From: a bacterium (Candidatus Blackallbacteria) CG13_big_fil_rev_8_21_14_2_50_49_14
GTDB lineage: Bacteria; Cyanobacteriota; Sericytochromatia; UBA7694
Direction: 5' to 3'
Assembly (NCBI GenBank): GCA_002783405.1
Contig: PFGG01000005.1
Coordinates: forward strand, 35,382 to 99,381
DNA: 64,000 nucleotides
The notes beneath the pieces were generated by a model. That model did not search any database, was not told where the DNA came from, and was given only the letters and a program-made list of their open reading frames with translations. The first letter of the stretch is position 1; each line of letters opens with the position of its first letter. The position numbers were made by a program, and so were the translations under genes. Shown one piece after another: positions 43,269-52,158 of this stretch.

Positions 43269-45158
43269 CTATTGCAGATTTTCGAGTTCAGTTTCAGCTT
43301 CCCGCCATTTCATCAGCGCAGTTTCATATTCGGCTTCAAGCTCTTCGCGGTGACTGCCTGCGACGGCTTGAGCGATCAGAGCTTCTAAGTTCTGACAGGC
43401 TTCTTGTAACTGCGGCAATTTTTTCTCAAGCTGCTGGCGTTTTCGCTTCAATGCTTTTTGAGCTTCGTAGGCAGCTTTGCCGGTGAGTGCTGGTTTTGCT
43501 TCTTTTTGAGTGACTTCAACCTGCTTGCTCAGTACCCCGCGATCCTTTAAGGAAACATCTCTGCTTAAATGATCCGTGCCAAATTTTTCAAGATATTCAG
43601 CGTAAGTGCCTTTGTAATCAAGATAGCCATCTGCTTTGATTTCCAATATCCGGGTGGCAACACGGGAAACAAAATAGCGGTTGTGACTGACCAAAAGCAG
43701 AGTGCCTGTATATTGCGCCAAGGCTTCTGTTAACATGTCGATGGCTTCCAAGTCCAAATGGTTGGTGGGTTCATCAAGCACCAAGACATTGCTCGGTTCA
43801 AGCATCAGTTTTGCGAAGATCAAGCGGGTAGCTTCGCCACCGCTCAGGATAGAGAGTTTGTTCTTTACATCATCTCCAGAAAAGAGCATTCTTCCCAAGA
43901 GGTTTCTGATCTGTCCAACCGGGGCGGTGGCATCAAAGCTATAAAGCCAGTCGAAACAGGTTTGTTCGCCTTTCAGCAGATCGTGGTAATCCTGTGGAAA
44001 ATAACCGGCGTGGGCTTCATGACCCCAAGTTACAGTTCCTGCATCAGGCTCTAACTCTTGCATTAAGATTTTCAAGAGCGTTGATTTACCCACGCCATTG
44101 GGGCCAATAATGGCGACCCGATCGCCCCGATCTATTTCAAAATCGAGGTTGCGTATGACTTGTTTGTCGCCAAACGATTTTTGCAAACCCTGAGCTGAAA
44201 GGGGAATTTTGCCTGAGGTCACCGAGGGTTTGAACTCAAAACTGGGATATCTTCTTGAACTGGGAAGAATCTCAATATCTTCCATTTTTTCGAGTTTTTT
44301 GACTCTGGATTGGGCTTGTGAAGCCCAGGATGCTTTGGCTTTAAATCGAGAAATAAAAGCCTGCATTTCTTCTTTCTTTTTTTCCTGATTGGCAATCGCG
44401 CGTTCTGTCTGATCATGCGCCAATTGTTTGGCAGCCAAAAATTCATCATAATTTCCGGTATACAGTCTGACGGTTCCAAAATCGATATCCAGAATATGGC
44501 TGCAAATGGCGTTTAAAAAGTCACGGTCATGAGAGACCACAATCAAAAGACCTGGAAAGCTTCTGAGATATTCTTCCAACCACTTAATTGAGAAGATATC
44601 CAAGTGATTGGTCGGTTCGTCAAGCAGCAGAATTTCTGGGTTGCTGAAAAGCAATTGCGCCATCAAAACCCTGAGTTTATAGCCCCCAGACAGCGTTTTA
44701 AGCGGTTGCTCCTGCAATTCAGAGGGAATCCCCAAGCCATCCAGCAACCGAGCGGCATCTGCCTCTGCACTGTAGCCTTCATTTTGGATAATCATATCCT
44801 CTGCTTCAGCGTAGCGTTCGGCATCTGCGAGATCCATATGGGATTTGCGCGAAAGTTCATCTTGAAGCAGTCGGGCTTCCCACAATTGCGGGCGGCCCTG
44901 AATGACCGTATCCAGAATCCGGGTATTTTCAAAGGCAAAGTGATCCTGGCGCAAATAGCCAATTTTTGCGTGTTTGGGCCAGTTCAGTTGACCACTGTAT
45001 TCTTGCGTCTGACCCGTGAGAATTTTGAGAAGTGTTGATTTCCCTGTGCCATTGGCCCCTACCAAGCCATAACAATGGCCAGGAAAAAGTTGGAAATTTA
45101 CACCTTGAAATAATATCCGGTCAGCAAATTCCAGGGTCAGATTCGTAAGTTCGAGCAT
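43269..45158 (-). CDS. ABC-F family ATP-binding protein
   Basis: 629 residues with two ABC ATPase domains and no membrane segment. Domain 1: Walker A GANGTGKSTLLK, signature LSGGYKLR; domain 2: Walker A GPNGVGKSTLLK, signature LSGGEATR; both Walker B stretches read LLDEPTNHLD. A linker rich in Lys/Glu and a C-terminal coiled coil (about residues 545-629) complete the ABC-F plan (Uup/EttA/YdiF group). Such proteins act on ribosomes or in drug resistance. The ATG at 45158 has AGGA about eight bases before. Confidence 0.94.
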   Translation of the reverse strand: MLELTNLTLEFADRILFQGVNFQLFPGHCYGLVGANGTGKSTLLKILTGQTQEYSGQLNWPKHAKIGYLRQDHFAFENTRILDTVIQGRPQLWEARLLQDELSRKSHMDLADAERYAEAEDMIIQNEGYSAEADAARLLDGLGIPSELQEQPLKTLSGGYKLRVLMAQLLFSNPEILLLDEPTNHLDIFSIKWLEEYLRSFPGLLIVVSHDRDFLNAICSHILDIDFGTVRLYTGNYDEFLAAKQLAHDQTERAIANQEKKKEEMQAFISRFKAKASWASQAQSRVKKLEKMEDIEILPSSRRYPSFEFKPSVTSGKIPLSAQGLQKSFGDKQVIRNLDFEIDRGDRVAIIGPNGVGKSTLLKILMQELEPDAGTVTWGHEAHAGYFPQDYHDLLKGEQTCFDWLYSFDATAPVGQIRNLLGRMLFSGDDVKNKLSILSGGEATRLIFAKLMLEPSNVLVLDEPTNHLDLEAIDMLTEALAQYTGTLLLVSHNRYFVSRVATRILEIKADGYLDYKGTYAEYLEKFGTDHLSRDVSLKDRGVLSKQVEVTQKEAKPALTGKAAYEAQKALKRKRQQLEKKLPQLQEACQNLEALIAQAVAGSHREELEAEYETALMKWREAETELENLQ

Positions 45159-45267
45159 CGTTTCAGTCCTGCATTTACACAAAGAATTAAAGGTTTTAAT
45201 TATCGCATAAATCTATGCGCTGAGACCCTGACTTGCCAAAATGAAATACTTTTTTTCTTGAAAGTAA

Positions 45268-45600
45268 TTAGGAGCCGGAATTGCTTTCCTGAGACTGGTA
45301 CTCGCGTGGAGCATCCTGTTCAGGTCTTTTGAAGGGTTCTGTTGACTCCCGCCGGCGGCTGGGCATAAAACGTGATTTTTGAACGTAAATCCGGCTTTCC
45401 TGAAACCAGGAGCGATCCAGTTCACGCATGGCGTCACGGGCATCTACCAGATCCATTTCTACAAAACCAAAACCTCTGCTTTCGCGGGTGGTTTCGTCTT
45501 CGACGATCCAGGCTTTAACGACACGACCATAGGGTGAAAATAAACGCCGTAAATCATGGTCTCTGGTTTTAAGGGGCAAATTGGAAACAAATAATCTCAT
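45268..45600 (-). CDS. RRM-type RNA-binding protein
   Basis: 110 residues: one RNA recognition motif with RNP2 LFVSNLP (residues 3-9) and RNP1 RGFGFVEM (about 42-49), then an Arg/Glu/Ser-rich tail. This is the short glycine-poor-tail form common in Cyanobacteria and some other bacteria, where members are cold- or stress-regulated RNA binders. AAAGGA lies eight bases before the ATG. The ABC-F gene follows 109 bases downstream on the same strand. Confidence 0.92.
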   Translation of the reverse strand: MRLFVSNLPLKTRDHDLRRLFSPYGRVVKAWIVEDETTRESRGFGFVEMDLVDARDAMRELDRSWFQESRIYVQKSRFMPSRRRESTEPFKRPEQDAPREYQSQESNSGS

Positions 45601-45828
45601 TCAAGATTCCTTTCTGGGACAGTTCAGAATTTCATGTCGCATAGAAAAATGAAATATAACGACATGCGTCTGTGAAAAAAAACATCGGATTGAAATTCAA
45701 TCAGCAATAATTAATTTTAACCAATTTTTTACCAATTTTTCAAGTGGAATGGAATTCTTGCCTTCAGCACTGCATTTTCAGGCTATACTGTTTTATTCTG
45801 TTAATTTCTGCTGATTTGGAGGATTATT

Positions 45829-47196
45829 ATGTCTCTGCAAAGTATCAACCCGACGACGGGCAGACCGATTCAAACCTATTCTGAACATACTCCAGATCAG
45901 GTGAAAACTCTTTTAAATCAAGCTTTTGAAGCCTGGAAAGATTGGAAAGAAACAGATTTTCATACCCGTGCAATAAAAATGAAGCGAGCAGCGCAAATCT
46001 TACGTGAAAAAAAAGATTTCCTGGCTGAGCTGATGGCGCTTGAAATGGGTAAGCCGATTCAAGCGGGCCGTGGCGAGGCCGAAAAATGTGCTTGGGTCTG
46101 CGAATATTATGCAGAACAGGCTGAAGCCATGCTCAGCCCCGTTGAAATAGAAGCAGGCGGCCGCAAATCATATATTTGTTATAACCCTTTGGGGCCTGTA
46201 TTGGCGATTATGCCCTGGAATTTTCCCCTCTGGCAGGTCTTTCGTTTTGCTGCTCCAGCCTTGATGGGGGGCAATGTGGGGGTCTTAAAGCACGCTCCCA
46301 ATGTACCTGGGTGTTCCATTGCGATCGAAGAGATTTTTCAGCAGGCGGGTTTTCCCAAAGGGGTCTTTAGCCAACTCTTGCTCCAAAATGAGGCGGTGGC
46401 TGCTGTGATCGAAAATCCGGTCATTCAAGCAGTTACCTTGACAGGCAGTACGCGCGCAGGCAAAGCCGTTGCTGCTCAAGCCGGAGCGGTTCTAAAAAAG
46501 ACAGTGCTTGAGCTGGGAGGCAGTGATCCCTATCTGATCTTGGAAGATGCTGATTTGCACCAAGCCGCTCAAATCTGTGCCAGCAGTCGTCTGATCAATT
46601 CGGGACAAAGTTGTATTGCCGCTAAACGATTTTTGGTGGTGGAGTCGGTTCGTGAGCAATTTGAAACCTATTTGGTGGAAGCCATGTCGAAGGCTGTGAT
46701 GGGAGACCCCCGACAAGAGGCTACCACGGTGGGCCCCCAGGCACGTCAAGACCTGAGAGATGAGTTGGTGCGTCAGGTGAAAACCAGTATTTCACAGGGG
46801 GCACGCTGCCTCCTGGGCGGCGAATTACCACAGGGAGAAGGATTTTATTATCCCCCAACGGTTTTAACCGATGTCAAACCCGGTATGGTGGCCTTTGAAG
46901 AGGAACTCTTCGGCCCCGTCGCTGCGATTGTTCCTGTCAAAGATGAAGCCGAGGCGATTGATTTGGCCAACCGCTCTGCCTATGGTTTAGGGGCTGCGGT
47001 ATTTAGCCAGGATCTTGAGCGCGCAGAGCAGATTGCAGCCCATTCGCTTGAAGCGGGTGCCTGTTTTGTAAATGCCTTTGTCGCTTCAGATCCCCGTTTG
47101 CCCTTTGGCGGAATCAAAGAGAGTGGCTATGGACGTGAACTCTCTGATTTGGGCTTAAAAGAGTTTATGAATATCAAAACCGTTTTTATAAAATGA
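45829..47196 (+). CDS. Succinate-semialdehyde-dehydrogenase-type aldehyde dehydrogenase
   Basis: 455 residues. MPWNFPLW, TLTGSTRAG, Glu in LELGGSDPYLILEDAD, and Cys in SGQSCIAAKRF match the GabD1 type; the closing GGIKESGYGRELSDLGLKEF is present. It oxidises succinate semialdehyde or a similar aldehyde using NAD(P)+. A TATACT box (45784-45789) lies 40 bases before the ATG, which follows GGAGG. Third ALDH family in the window. Confidence 0.9.
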   Translation: MSLQSINPTTGRPIQTYSEHTPDQVKTLLNQAFEAWKDWKETDFHTRAIKMKRAAQILREKKDFLAELMALEMGKPIQAGRGEAEKCAWVCEYYAEQAEAMLSPVEIEAGGRKSYICYNPLGPVLAIMPWNFPLWQVFRFAAPALMGGNVGVLKHAPNVPGCSIAIEEIFQQAGFPKGVFSQLLLQNEAVAAVIENPVIQAVTLTGSTRAGKAVAAQAGAVLKKTVLELGGSDPYLILEDADLHQAAQICASSRLINSGQSCIAAKRFLVVESVREQFETYLVEAMSKAVMGDPRQEATTVGPQARQDLRDELVRQVKTSISQGARCLLGGELPQGEGFYYPPTVLTDVKPGMVAFEEELFGPVAAIVPVKDEAEAIDLANRSAYGLGAAVFSQDLERAEQIAAHSLEAGACFVNAFVASDPRLPFGGIKESGYGRELSDLGLKEFMNIKTVFIK

Positions 47197-47207
47197 GCCG
47201 AATTTTC

Positions 47208-47789
47208 CTATACAGTCCCTGTTTCGGCATTTTGACGTTTTGATTCACGTAACTGATAATCTTGGCAATAGGCCGAATGCACTTTTCCTTGCTGATCCAA
47301 AAGCCAATCCATGGCATGGCTTGCGGGCACTTGAACTGGCCCCTGAACGGGCTGCCAGGTTCCAAAGGCAAAATCCCAGATGGGTGAGGTGACGCCATGA
47401 TTTTTCCAAGGATTTTGAAAATGGTGATAAAAATGATGAAGTCTGAGAAACCGACTCAGGGGTCCGCGAGGAGCCACCGTATGGAGTCTGTAATGTAGGC
47501 TTTCATAACTCAGCCAGGCCATGCCAAAACTCAGCGTATACAAAGCCCCATAGACGCTACCCAAGAGGGAGTAGGAGAGAATTCCAGCAAAGGCTAAGGA
47601 CGGCAGTGCCAAAAGCCACTTTTTGAGGGGGGGGGCAAAATAGTCTTTTTCAGCATGGTGCTGTAAATGCTCTTTTGAAAATGCGTTCTTACCTTTGGCC
47701 TTGTGGCCTACCCAATAGTGCAGGGCAAACTCTGTAAAACTCCAACTCAAGATACCTGCCAGGCTCGTGGCCAGAAATGAGAACAACAT
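47208..47789 (-). CDS. Sterol desaturase/fatty acid hydroxylase family membrane protein
   Basis: 193 residues, about four transmembrane helices. The di-iron His boxes are HYWVGH (residues 24-29), HLQHH (42-46) and HHFYHH (near 120), as in the fatty acid hydroxylase superfamily. It probably hydroxylates a lipid or carotenoid. The ATG overlaps the TetR stop (TGATG) and has AAGGAG eight bases upstream, so the regulator and enzyme are translated together. Confidence 0.88.
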   Translation of the reverse strand: MLFSFLATSLAGILSWSFTEFALHYWVGHKAKGKNAFSKEHLQHHAEKDYFAPPLKKWLLALPSLAFAGILSYSLLGSVYGALYTLSFGMAWLSYESLHYRLHTVAPRGPLSRFLRLHHFYHHFQNPWKNHGVTSPIWDFAFGTWQPVQGPVQVPASHAMDWLLDQQGKVHSAYCQDYQLRESKRQNAETGTV

Positions 47790-48544
47790 CAAGAGGCTCC
47801 TTCTGAAAGGGTTGAAAATTGAGATAGAAACCCAATCGATTTGATAAATTTTTGGTTTTCAATTTTGACTTTTTTTAGACTGGATTCGCTGGCTCCCCAA
47901 GCGCTAAACAGGGTTTCAAGCAGAGCTGTTTGTAGGCTTTCAAAGGGGTAGCCAGGTACAAATCTGCCTAATTTTTCAAGTGGCAGCAAGCCCTGGACTG
48001 AGGACCAAAGCAAAAGACTGCGTTGATTCGCGTTTCCTTCTCTAAACGCTTTGGTTTCAGTGGCGAAAGTTAATAATTCCTGAAGATGGCGAAGCAGGGG
48101 CAGAGCCTCTTTCATGACCAGCAGGCCTTCCTGAAGACTGAGAATTTCTTGGGGACTGACGATCATTTCATGCAAGAGATAAAATTTTGACGGGGCCTGT
48201 TTTTTTAAATTTAAATAGATTTCAACCGCCAGCCAGATTCTCTGCAATGCCAGTTCTTTTTGCGAGAAATCTTGATATTGCTCTTTGCAGAGTAGATCTG
48301 TCTGAATAAAACATTGGCTAAATTCTGAAAGAATTTGTCTTTGCATGGCTGCCAAGAGTGTATCCTTTGATTTGAAATACCTGTAGAGTGCACCCACTGC
48401 ATAATCCATTTTTTCAGCAAGTTTGTGCATGGTAAAACCCGCCAGACCCGCCTCTAAAATCAATTCAAGCGCTGTTTGGATGATCAGTTCGCGTTTTTGT
48501 TCCCGTTTGCGTAGGCTGCGGGGTGAGTTTATATTGTGAATCAT
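47789..48544 (-). CDS. TetR-family transcriptional regulator
   Basis: 251 residues. The N-terminal HTH reads ALELILEAGLAGFTMHKLAEKMDYAVGALYRYFKSKDTLLAAM, typical of TetR, followed by a helical ligand-binding domain. It probably represses its own operon with the fatty acid hydroxylase. The promoter TTGACA-N17-CATTAT ends six bases before the ATG at 48544, making it leaderless; a GTG eight codons earlier lies within the promoter and is rejected. An operator-like palindrome sits between the boxes. Confidence 0.88.
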   Translation of the reverse strand: MIHNINSPRSLRKREQKRELIIQTALELILEAGLAGFTMHKLAEKMDYAVGALYRYFKSKDTLLAAMQRQILSEFSQCFIQTDLLCKEQYQDFSQKELALQRIWLAVEIYLNLKKQAPSKFYLLHEMIVSPQEILSLQEGLLVMKEALPLLRHLQELLTFATETKAFREGNANQRSLLLWSSVQGLLPLEKLGRFVPGYPFESLQTALLETLFSAWGASESSLKKVKIENQKFIKSIGFLSQFSTLSEGAS

Positions 48545-48550
48545 GTTTAA

Positions 48551-48579
48551 ATAATGAACTATGTTCACAATTTTGTCAA
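48551..48579 (-). promoter_or_regulatory. TetR promoter with operator between -35 and -10
   Basis: Minus strand: TTGACA (48579-48574), 17 bases, CATTAT (48556-48551). The 13-base palindrome TGAAC-ATA-GTTCA (48555-48567) occupies the spacer, the expected place for a repressor to block polymerase. Confidence 0.65.
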
Positions 48580-48613
48580 TCTTCAGCTGAGCTTGACTTT
48601 CGCGAAAGCAGAT

Positions 48614-48648
48614 AAAAAAACAGCCCCCTGATTCAGGGAGCTGTTTTT
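48614..48648 (-). terminator. Rho-independent terminator after the DUF2188 gene
   Basis: ACAGC-C-CCCTGA pairs with TCAGGG-A-GCTGT with one mismatch; seven T's follow on the minus strand. Confidence 0.85.
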
Positions 48649-48664
48649 CAATCAGAAATAATTT

Positions 48665-49015
48665 TTAGCCAACTGTATGGGCGGGATCGTTTCCATAGGT
48701 ATATTCGATTTCGATTTGGCCATTGGCTTTGTGTACAATCAATTGACCCAAAGCATGGGAACGACCGAAGGCGCGGCCTGCTGCTACGGCTTCTTCTTTG
48801 GTACGGAAGCTGCCAACCGCTTGTGCGATGCCCTCACGTTTAATCAGCCAGGTTCCTGACTTGGCGTCGGGAACAACGTGATAAACAACGCGGCTGGAGG
48901 CCTGGGCCTGTAAACGTACAACAGAGGTGAGGGGGAGAGCGCTGGAACCAGACTGACAGGCGCTTAAACTTGAAACAATCAAAAGAGAAGAAAGAAGTGT
49001 AATTAATGTTTTCAT
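48665..49015 (-). CDS. DUF2188-containing lipoprotein
   Basis: 116 residues. A signal peptide ends in SLSAC (Cys at residue 20). The mature part contains a DUF2188 domain: VVYHVVPDAKSGTWLIKREGIAQAVGSFRTKEEAVAAGRAFGR is the typical pattern, then LIVHKANGQIEIEYTYG. DUF2188 is a small beta-alpha domain of unknown role, usually in stress or phage contexts. Followed by a strong terminator. Confidence 0.85.
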   Translation of the reverse strand: MKTLITLLSSLLIVSSLSACQSGSSALPLTSVVRLQAQASSRVVYHVVPDAKSGTWLIKREGIAQAVGSFRTKEEAVAAGRAFGRSHALGQLIVHKANGQIEIEYTYGNDPAHTVG

Positions 49016-49112
49016 ATAAATCCAAAACTCCGGCAAGGGCTCGCTTTTGCGCGAACAATTAACTTGCGATTAACCTTTATTAACACCATCTTAACTAAAT
49101 CATAATCTTTTG

Positions 49113-49703
49113 TCAAGATGGGTCTTGATCATTTTCTTCTGAATTTTCATCCCCTGGTTCATACTCAATTTGAAACAAACGTTCAAGTCTTTCTGCTTGT
49201 TCTTTAAAATTTTCTTCAGGCTCAATGAATATTTTAATCAATGCCAATTCACAGAATTCTTTGAGTTCAGCGAAGAACCGCTCGAAGAGTCTTTGGCGGT
49301 AGAAATCGCCAAACCAAACCGTTTCTATACCAATTTCATCGCGATCTGGATCGTAGAAAATTTTGGGTGCGCCCCTCACTGCATCATTGAGCGTATTAAA
49401 AACCTCAAGCATGTTTTCTTTGCTTAATCTGCTTTTCTCTGCATCCATATTGACGCGAAAGACAATTTTTTGAGTTTTTTGAAAGATCAGGATCATGATT
49501 TCTGATGGGGTTGCATCATCTTGCTCCGCCAGATAAACAAGTTGCTCTTCTTCTAAACCCTCTTGATCCAAGAGTTCTATCTCAATTTCTTGTTCGAGTT
49601 CGTCAAGGCCAGTCTCTATTTCGCTTTTTAGCAATTCTAAATAATCATGGGTTTCATAGCCCAAATATTGAAGATGTTCAAGAAATCGAGAGATGGCTTT
49701 CAC
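49113..49703 (-). CDS. Acidic YbjN/type III chaperone-like protein, tentative
   Basis: 196 residues, very acidic at both ends (several EEE and DELEQEIEIELL stretches). The centre (IVFRVNMDAEKSRLSKENMLEVFNTLNDAVRGAPKIFYD) followed by a terminal helix resembles the YbjN/CesT-like chaperone fold. A similar layout appears twice at the end of the protein at 62303-64000. The call is weak. The start is GTG with AGAGGT eight bases upstream. No signal peptide. Confidence 0.55.
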   Translation of the reverse strand: MKAISRFLEHLQYLGYETHDYLELLKSEIETGLDELEQEIEIELLDQEGLEEEQLVYLAEQDDATPSEIMILIFQKTQKIVFRVNMDAEKSRLSKENMLEVFNTLNDAVRGAPKIFYDPDRDEIGIETVWFGDFYRQRLFERFFAELKEFCELALIKIFIEPEENFKEQAERLERLFQIEYEPGDENSEENDQDPS

Positions 49704-49839
49704 AAAACATTACCTCTGACAGGAATTCAAAACACAAGCATTTTTATCATAAGCGAGACTGAACTTCCAAAGCTACGAATTTGGTCACAGCTCAACTTAC
49801 GATATATAAAAGGATCAGAATATATCGTAGGCTGTAGCG

Positions 49840-50916
49840 TTAATGCCTAAAATTGAAGAGCAGATTTTCAAGTGAAAGTGTGTAGGTCTCTAAATCAGAA
49901 ATGAGCAGATATTCATTTTTTTGGTGTGCCTGACTTGTCAGACCCGGTCCAAAATTAAGCGCAGAAATACCTCTTGCACTGAGTTGGGCAACATCTGTCC
50001 AGGCTTGTTTGGCTTTGATTTTAAGATCAAGCGTTTGAATCAGTTTTTCAAAAAGGGGAGTTTGAATCACTGCGCCAGCGTCCACACTGTCCAGCCATTG
50101 GATATTTTCTTCCAAGGCCCCCGCTTCCAAGAGCCATTCTAAAAGTTCTGCTTCTGCTGCTGTCAGGCTATGAACAGGTGCAAAACGGTAATTGAGATTG
50201 GCAGTCCACCAGCCCGGTAGGGAAGTTCTACCGGGTTCCGACTGGCTTTCAGTAATCTGCAAAATATCAAAAAATTCAACACTAAATATTTTTTGGGCCC
50301 GAGGTTTGAATTCTGAGATTTTCTGAATAAAGGGCAAGGCATTGTAGATGGCATTGCTGCCATTCCAGGGACGGGCGGAATGACAAGCTTGACCTGGTAT
50401 CGTGACCCTGGCATGAATGCTGCCAACACAGCCTATTTGGAGTGTTAAATCAGTGGGTTCCCCGACGATGGCCAGATCCAGGCTTGTAAAGTAATCGGGA
50501 AAGACTTGAATTAAATCATAAAGCCCATTCTGTACCAAGGGGGTCATTTCTTCACGCGCATATAAAATGACAGAGAGATTAAAATTTTGGGTAAGCTGAG
50601 TGCCATATTTTTCAAGTAAATAAAAATAGCTGGCCAAAGCTCCTTTCATATCCGAAGCCCCTGAACCATATATTTTGTCTTGCTCTACTCTGGGTAAAAA
50701 CCATTCGGGCACAGTATCGGAATGCCCCACCAGGGCTAGATGCGGTTTTCCGGTTTGCCAAGGCAAATTCAGGATCAGGGAATCCTTGGATTCCAATATC
50801 TTCATTTCAGGCAGAATTTTTTGAAATTTATCCCTGATCTCAGTAACCAGTTTTTGTTCCTGAAAGGTTGCAGAAGGTGTAACCAGCAGATATTCAAGCC
50901 ATTCAATCAGATTCAT
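49840..50916 (-). CDS. dapE: Succinyl-diaminopimelate desuccinylase (M20 family)
   Basis: 358 residues. Metal-site motifs of M20 peptidases are visible: VGHSDTVP, GSGASDMKGALAS, YAREEMTP (general base and metal Glu pair), GEPTDL, and a final FGPG. The REE..NGL layout is like actinobacterial-type DapE. It removes succinate from N-succinyl-LL-diaminopimelate in lysine and cell-wall synthesis. The ATG overlaps the stop of the aminotransferase gene (ATGA), so the two are coupled. Other M20 activities, such as ArgE, are possible. Confidence 0.82.
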   Translation of the reverse strand: MNLIEWLEYLLVTPSATFQEQKLVTEIRDKFQKILPEMKILESKDSLILNLPWQTGKPHLALVGHSDTVPEWFLPRVEQDKIYGSGASDMKGALASYFYLLEKYGTQLTQNFNLSVILYAREEMTPLVQNGLYDLIQVFPDYFTSLDLAIVGEPTDLTLQIGCVGSIHARVTIPGQACHSARPWNGSNAIYNALPFIQKISEFKPRAQKIFSVEFFDILQITESQSEPGRTSLPGWWTANLNYRFAPVHSLTAAEAELLEWLLEAGALEENIQWLDSVDAGAVIQTPLFEKLIQTLDLKIKAKQAWTDVAQLSARGISALNFGPGLTSQAHQKNEYLLISDLETYTLSLENLLFNFRH

Positions 50917-52067
50917 ACTTGAAAATTGCGAATTCTTCTGGCAATTTCTTCGGTAAGCTGATCTGTAACACAATAGATCATACGTACATAGCCTTCTCCA
51001 TCCTGACCAAATGCCGTTCCAGGGGTGAGTAAAAGCCCAAGCTTGATAAAGGCTTCAATCAAAGCTTCAGAGGTTTTAAAGTCTGGGTGATTGAACCAAA
51101 GATAGAATCCTGCCTGAGCCCCAAAAACCTTGCAACCCATTTGCTCAAGGGCCTGAGTCAGCAAATCGCGTTTTTTGCGATAGCTTTCAGCAAAATCTCG
51201 GGGATGTTGATCATCATTCCAGGCCGCAATTCCCCCTTTTTGAATAAAGCTGGGCGTTCCAACCCCAATGGGTTCACGCAGTTTACCAAGCAGTCTAATG
51301 ATTTCATGATTTCTGCTGAGCATCGCTCCCATTCGGTAGCCTGTCATGTGGCTGCGTTTTGACAAAGAACGCAGTACAAGCCATTGTTGGCTCTCAATTT
51401 CAAGACAGGAGGCCGGGCGCTCCTCAGTATAATAGAGCTCATTGTAGCATTCGTCTGAACAGACCAAAAAACCATACTTTTCTGCATATCCCAGCAATTT
51501 TCGATAATAGCTTTGACTGGCAAGTGCGGTGGTTGGATTGTGAGGAGAATTGATCCAAAATATTTGGCATTTCTCCCAATCTTGAGCTGAGAGAGCATCT
51601 AAATCAGGTAAAAAACCACTTTCTTCTGTTAAGGGCAAATGCCGCAAGGGAATATTCAGGGTTCGGGCTGCTGCTTCGTAAACGGGATAGGACAGGGAGG
51701 GAATCCACATTTCTTGACCGTTTGACCAATCAAAGAGCAAAGGCAGATGGAAGATCGCCTCTTTGGTGCCATTGCAAGACAGAATCTCTTTGGCCGGGTC
51801 AAATTTTTGGTCGTAGTAGCGTTTTGCCCAATTGGATACAGCTTGAAGATATTCACTTTCCCCTCTGTTTTTAGGATATTGAGAGATGGGGGTGGCCTGC
51901 AAGGCTTGGATAACGGCTTCAGGCACTTTCGGATAGGTGGGTTCTATCGGATCTCCCATGATCAGACTGATGATATCCTTGCCCTGCGCCCGCAGCGCAT
52001 TTAGGCGTTCATTTAACGCAGCAATAAAATAGGTTTGGCCTTCCAGCAAATAGGGATTAAATTTCAT
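50913..52067 (-). CDS. dapC: Class I/II aminotransferase, probable succinyl-DAP aminotransferase
   Basis: 384 residues, fold type I PLP enzyme. The PLP Lys lies in SLSKRSHMTGYRMG (about residue 235); NSPHNPTTA and DECYNELYY are the usual cofactor contacts. The coupling with dapE makes N-succinyldiaminopimelate aminotransferase (DapC) the best guess; sequence alone leaves other amino-acid aminotransferases open. AAGGA precedes the ATG. Confidence 0.85.
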   Translation of the reverse strand: MKFNPYLLEGQTYFIAALNERLNALRAQGKDIISLIMGDPIEPTYPKVPEAVIQALQATPISQYPKNRGESEYLQAVSNWAKRYYDQKFDPAKEILSCNGTKEAIFHLPLLFDWSNGQEMWIPSLSYPVYEAAARTLNIPLRHLPLTEESGFLPDLDALSAQDWEKCQIFWINSPHNPTTALASQSYYRKLLGYAEKYGFLVCSDECYNELYYTEERPASCLEIESQQWLVLRSLSKRSHMTGYRMGAMLSRNHEIIRLLGKLREPIGVGTPSFIQKGGIAAWNDDQHPRDFAESYRKKRDLLTQALEQMGCKVFGAQAGFYLWFNHPDFKTSEALIEAFIKLGLLLTPGTAFGQDGEGYVRMIYCVTDQLTEEIARRIRNFQV

Positions 52068-52158
52068 AGCAGCACTTCCTTAAAATCACAATTGACAGAG
52101 GTATTGTGACATGGGCAAGTTATGAAAACCAAGTAAAAGGAAGATCCCCTTGGACAAG

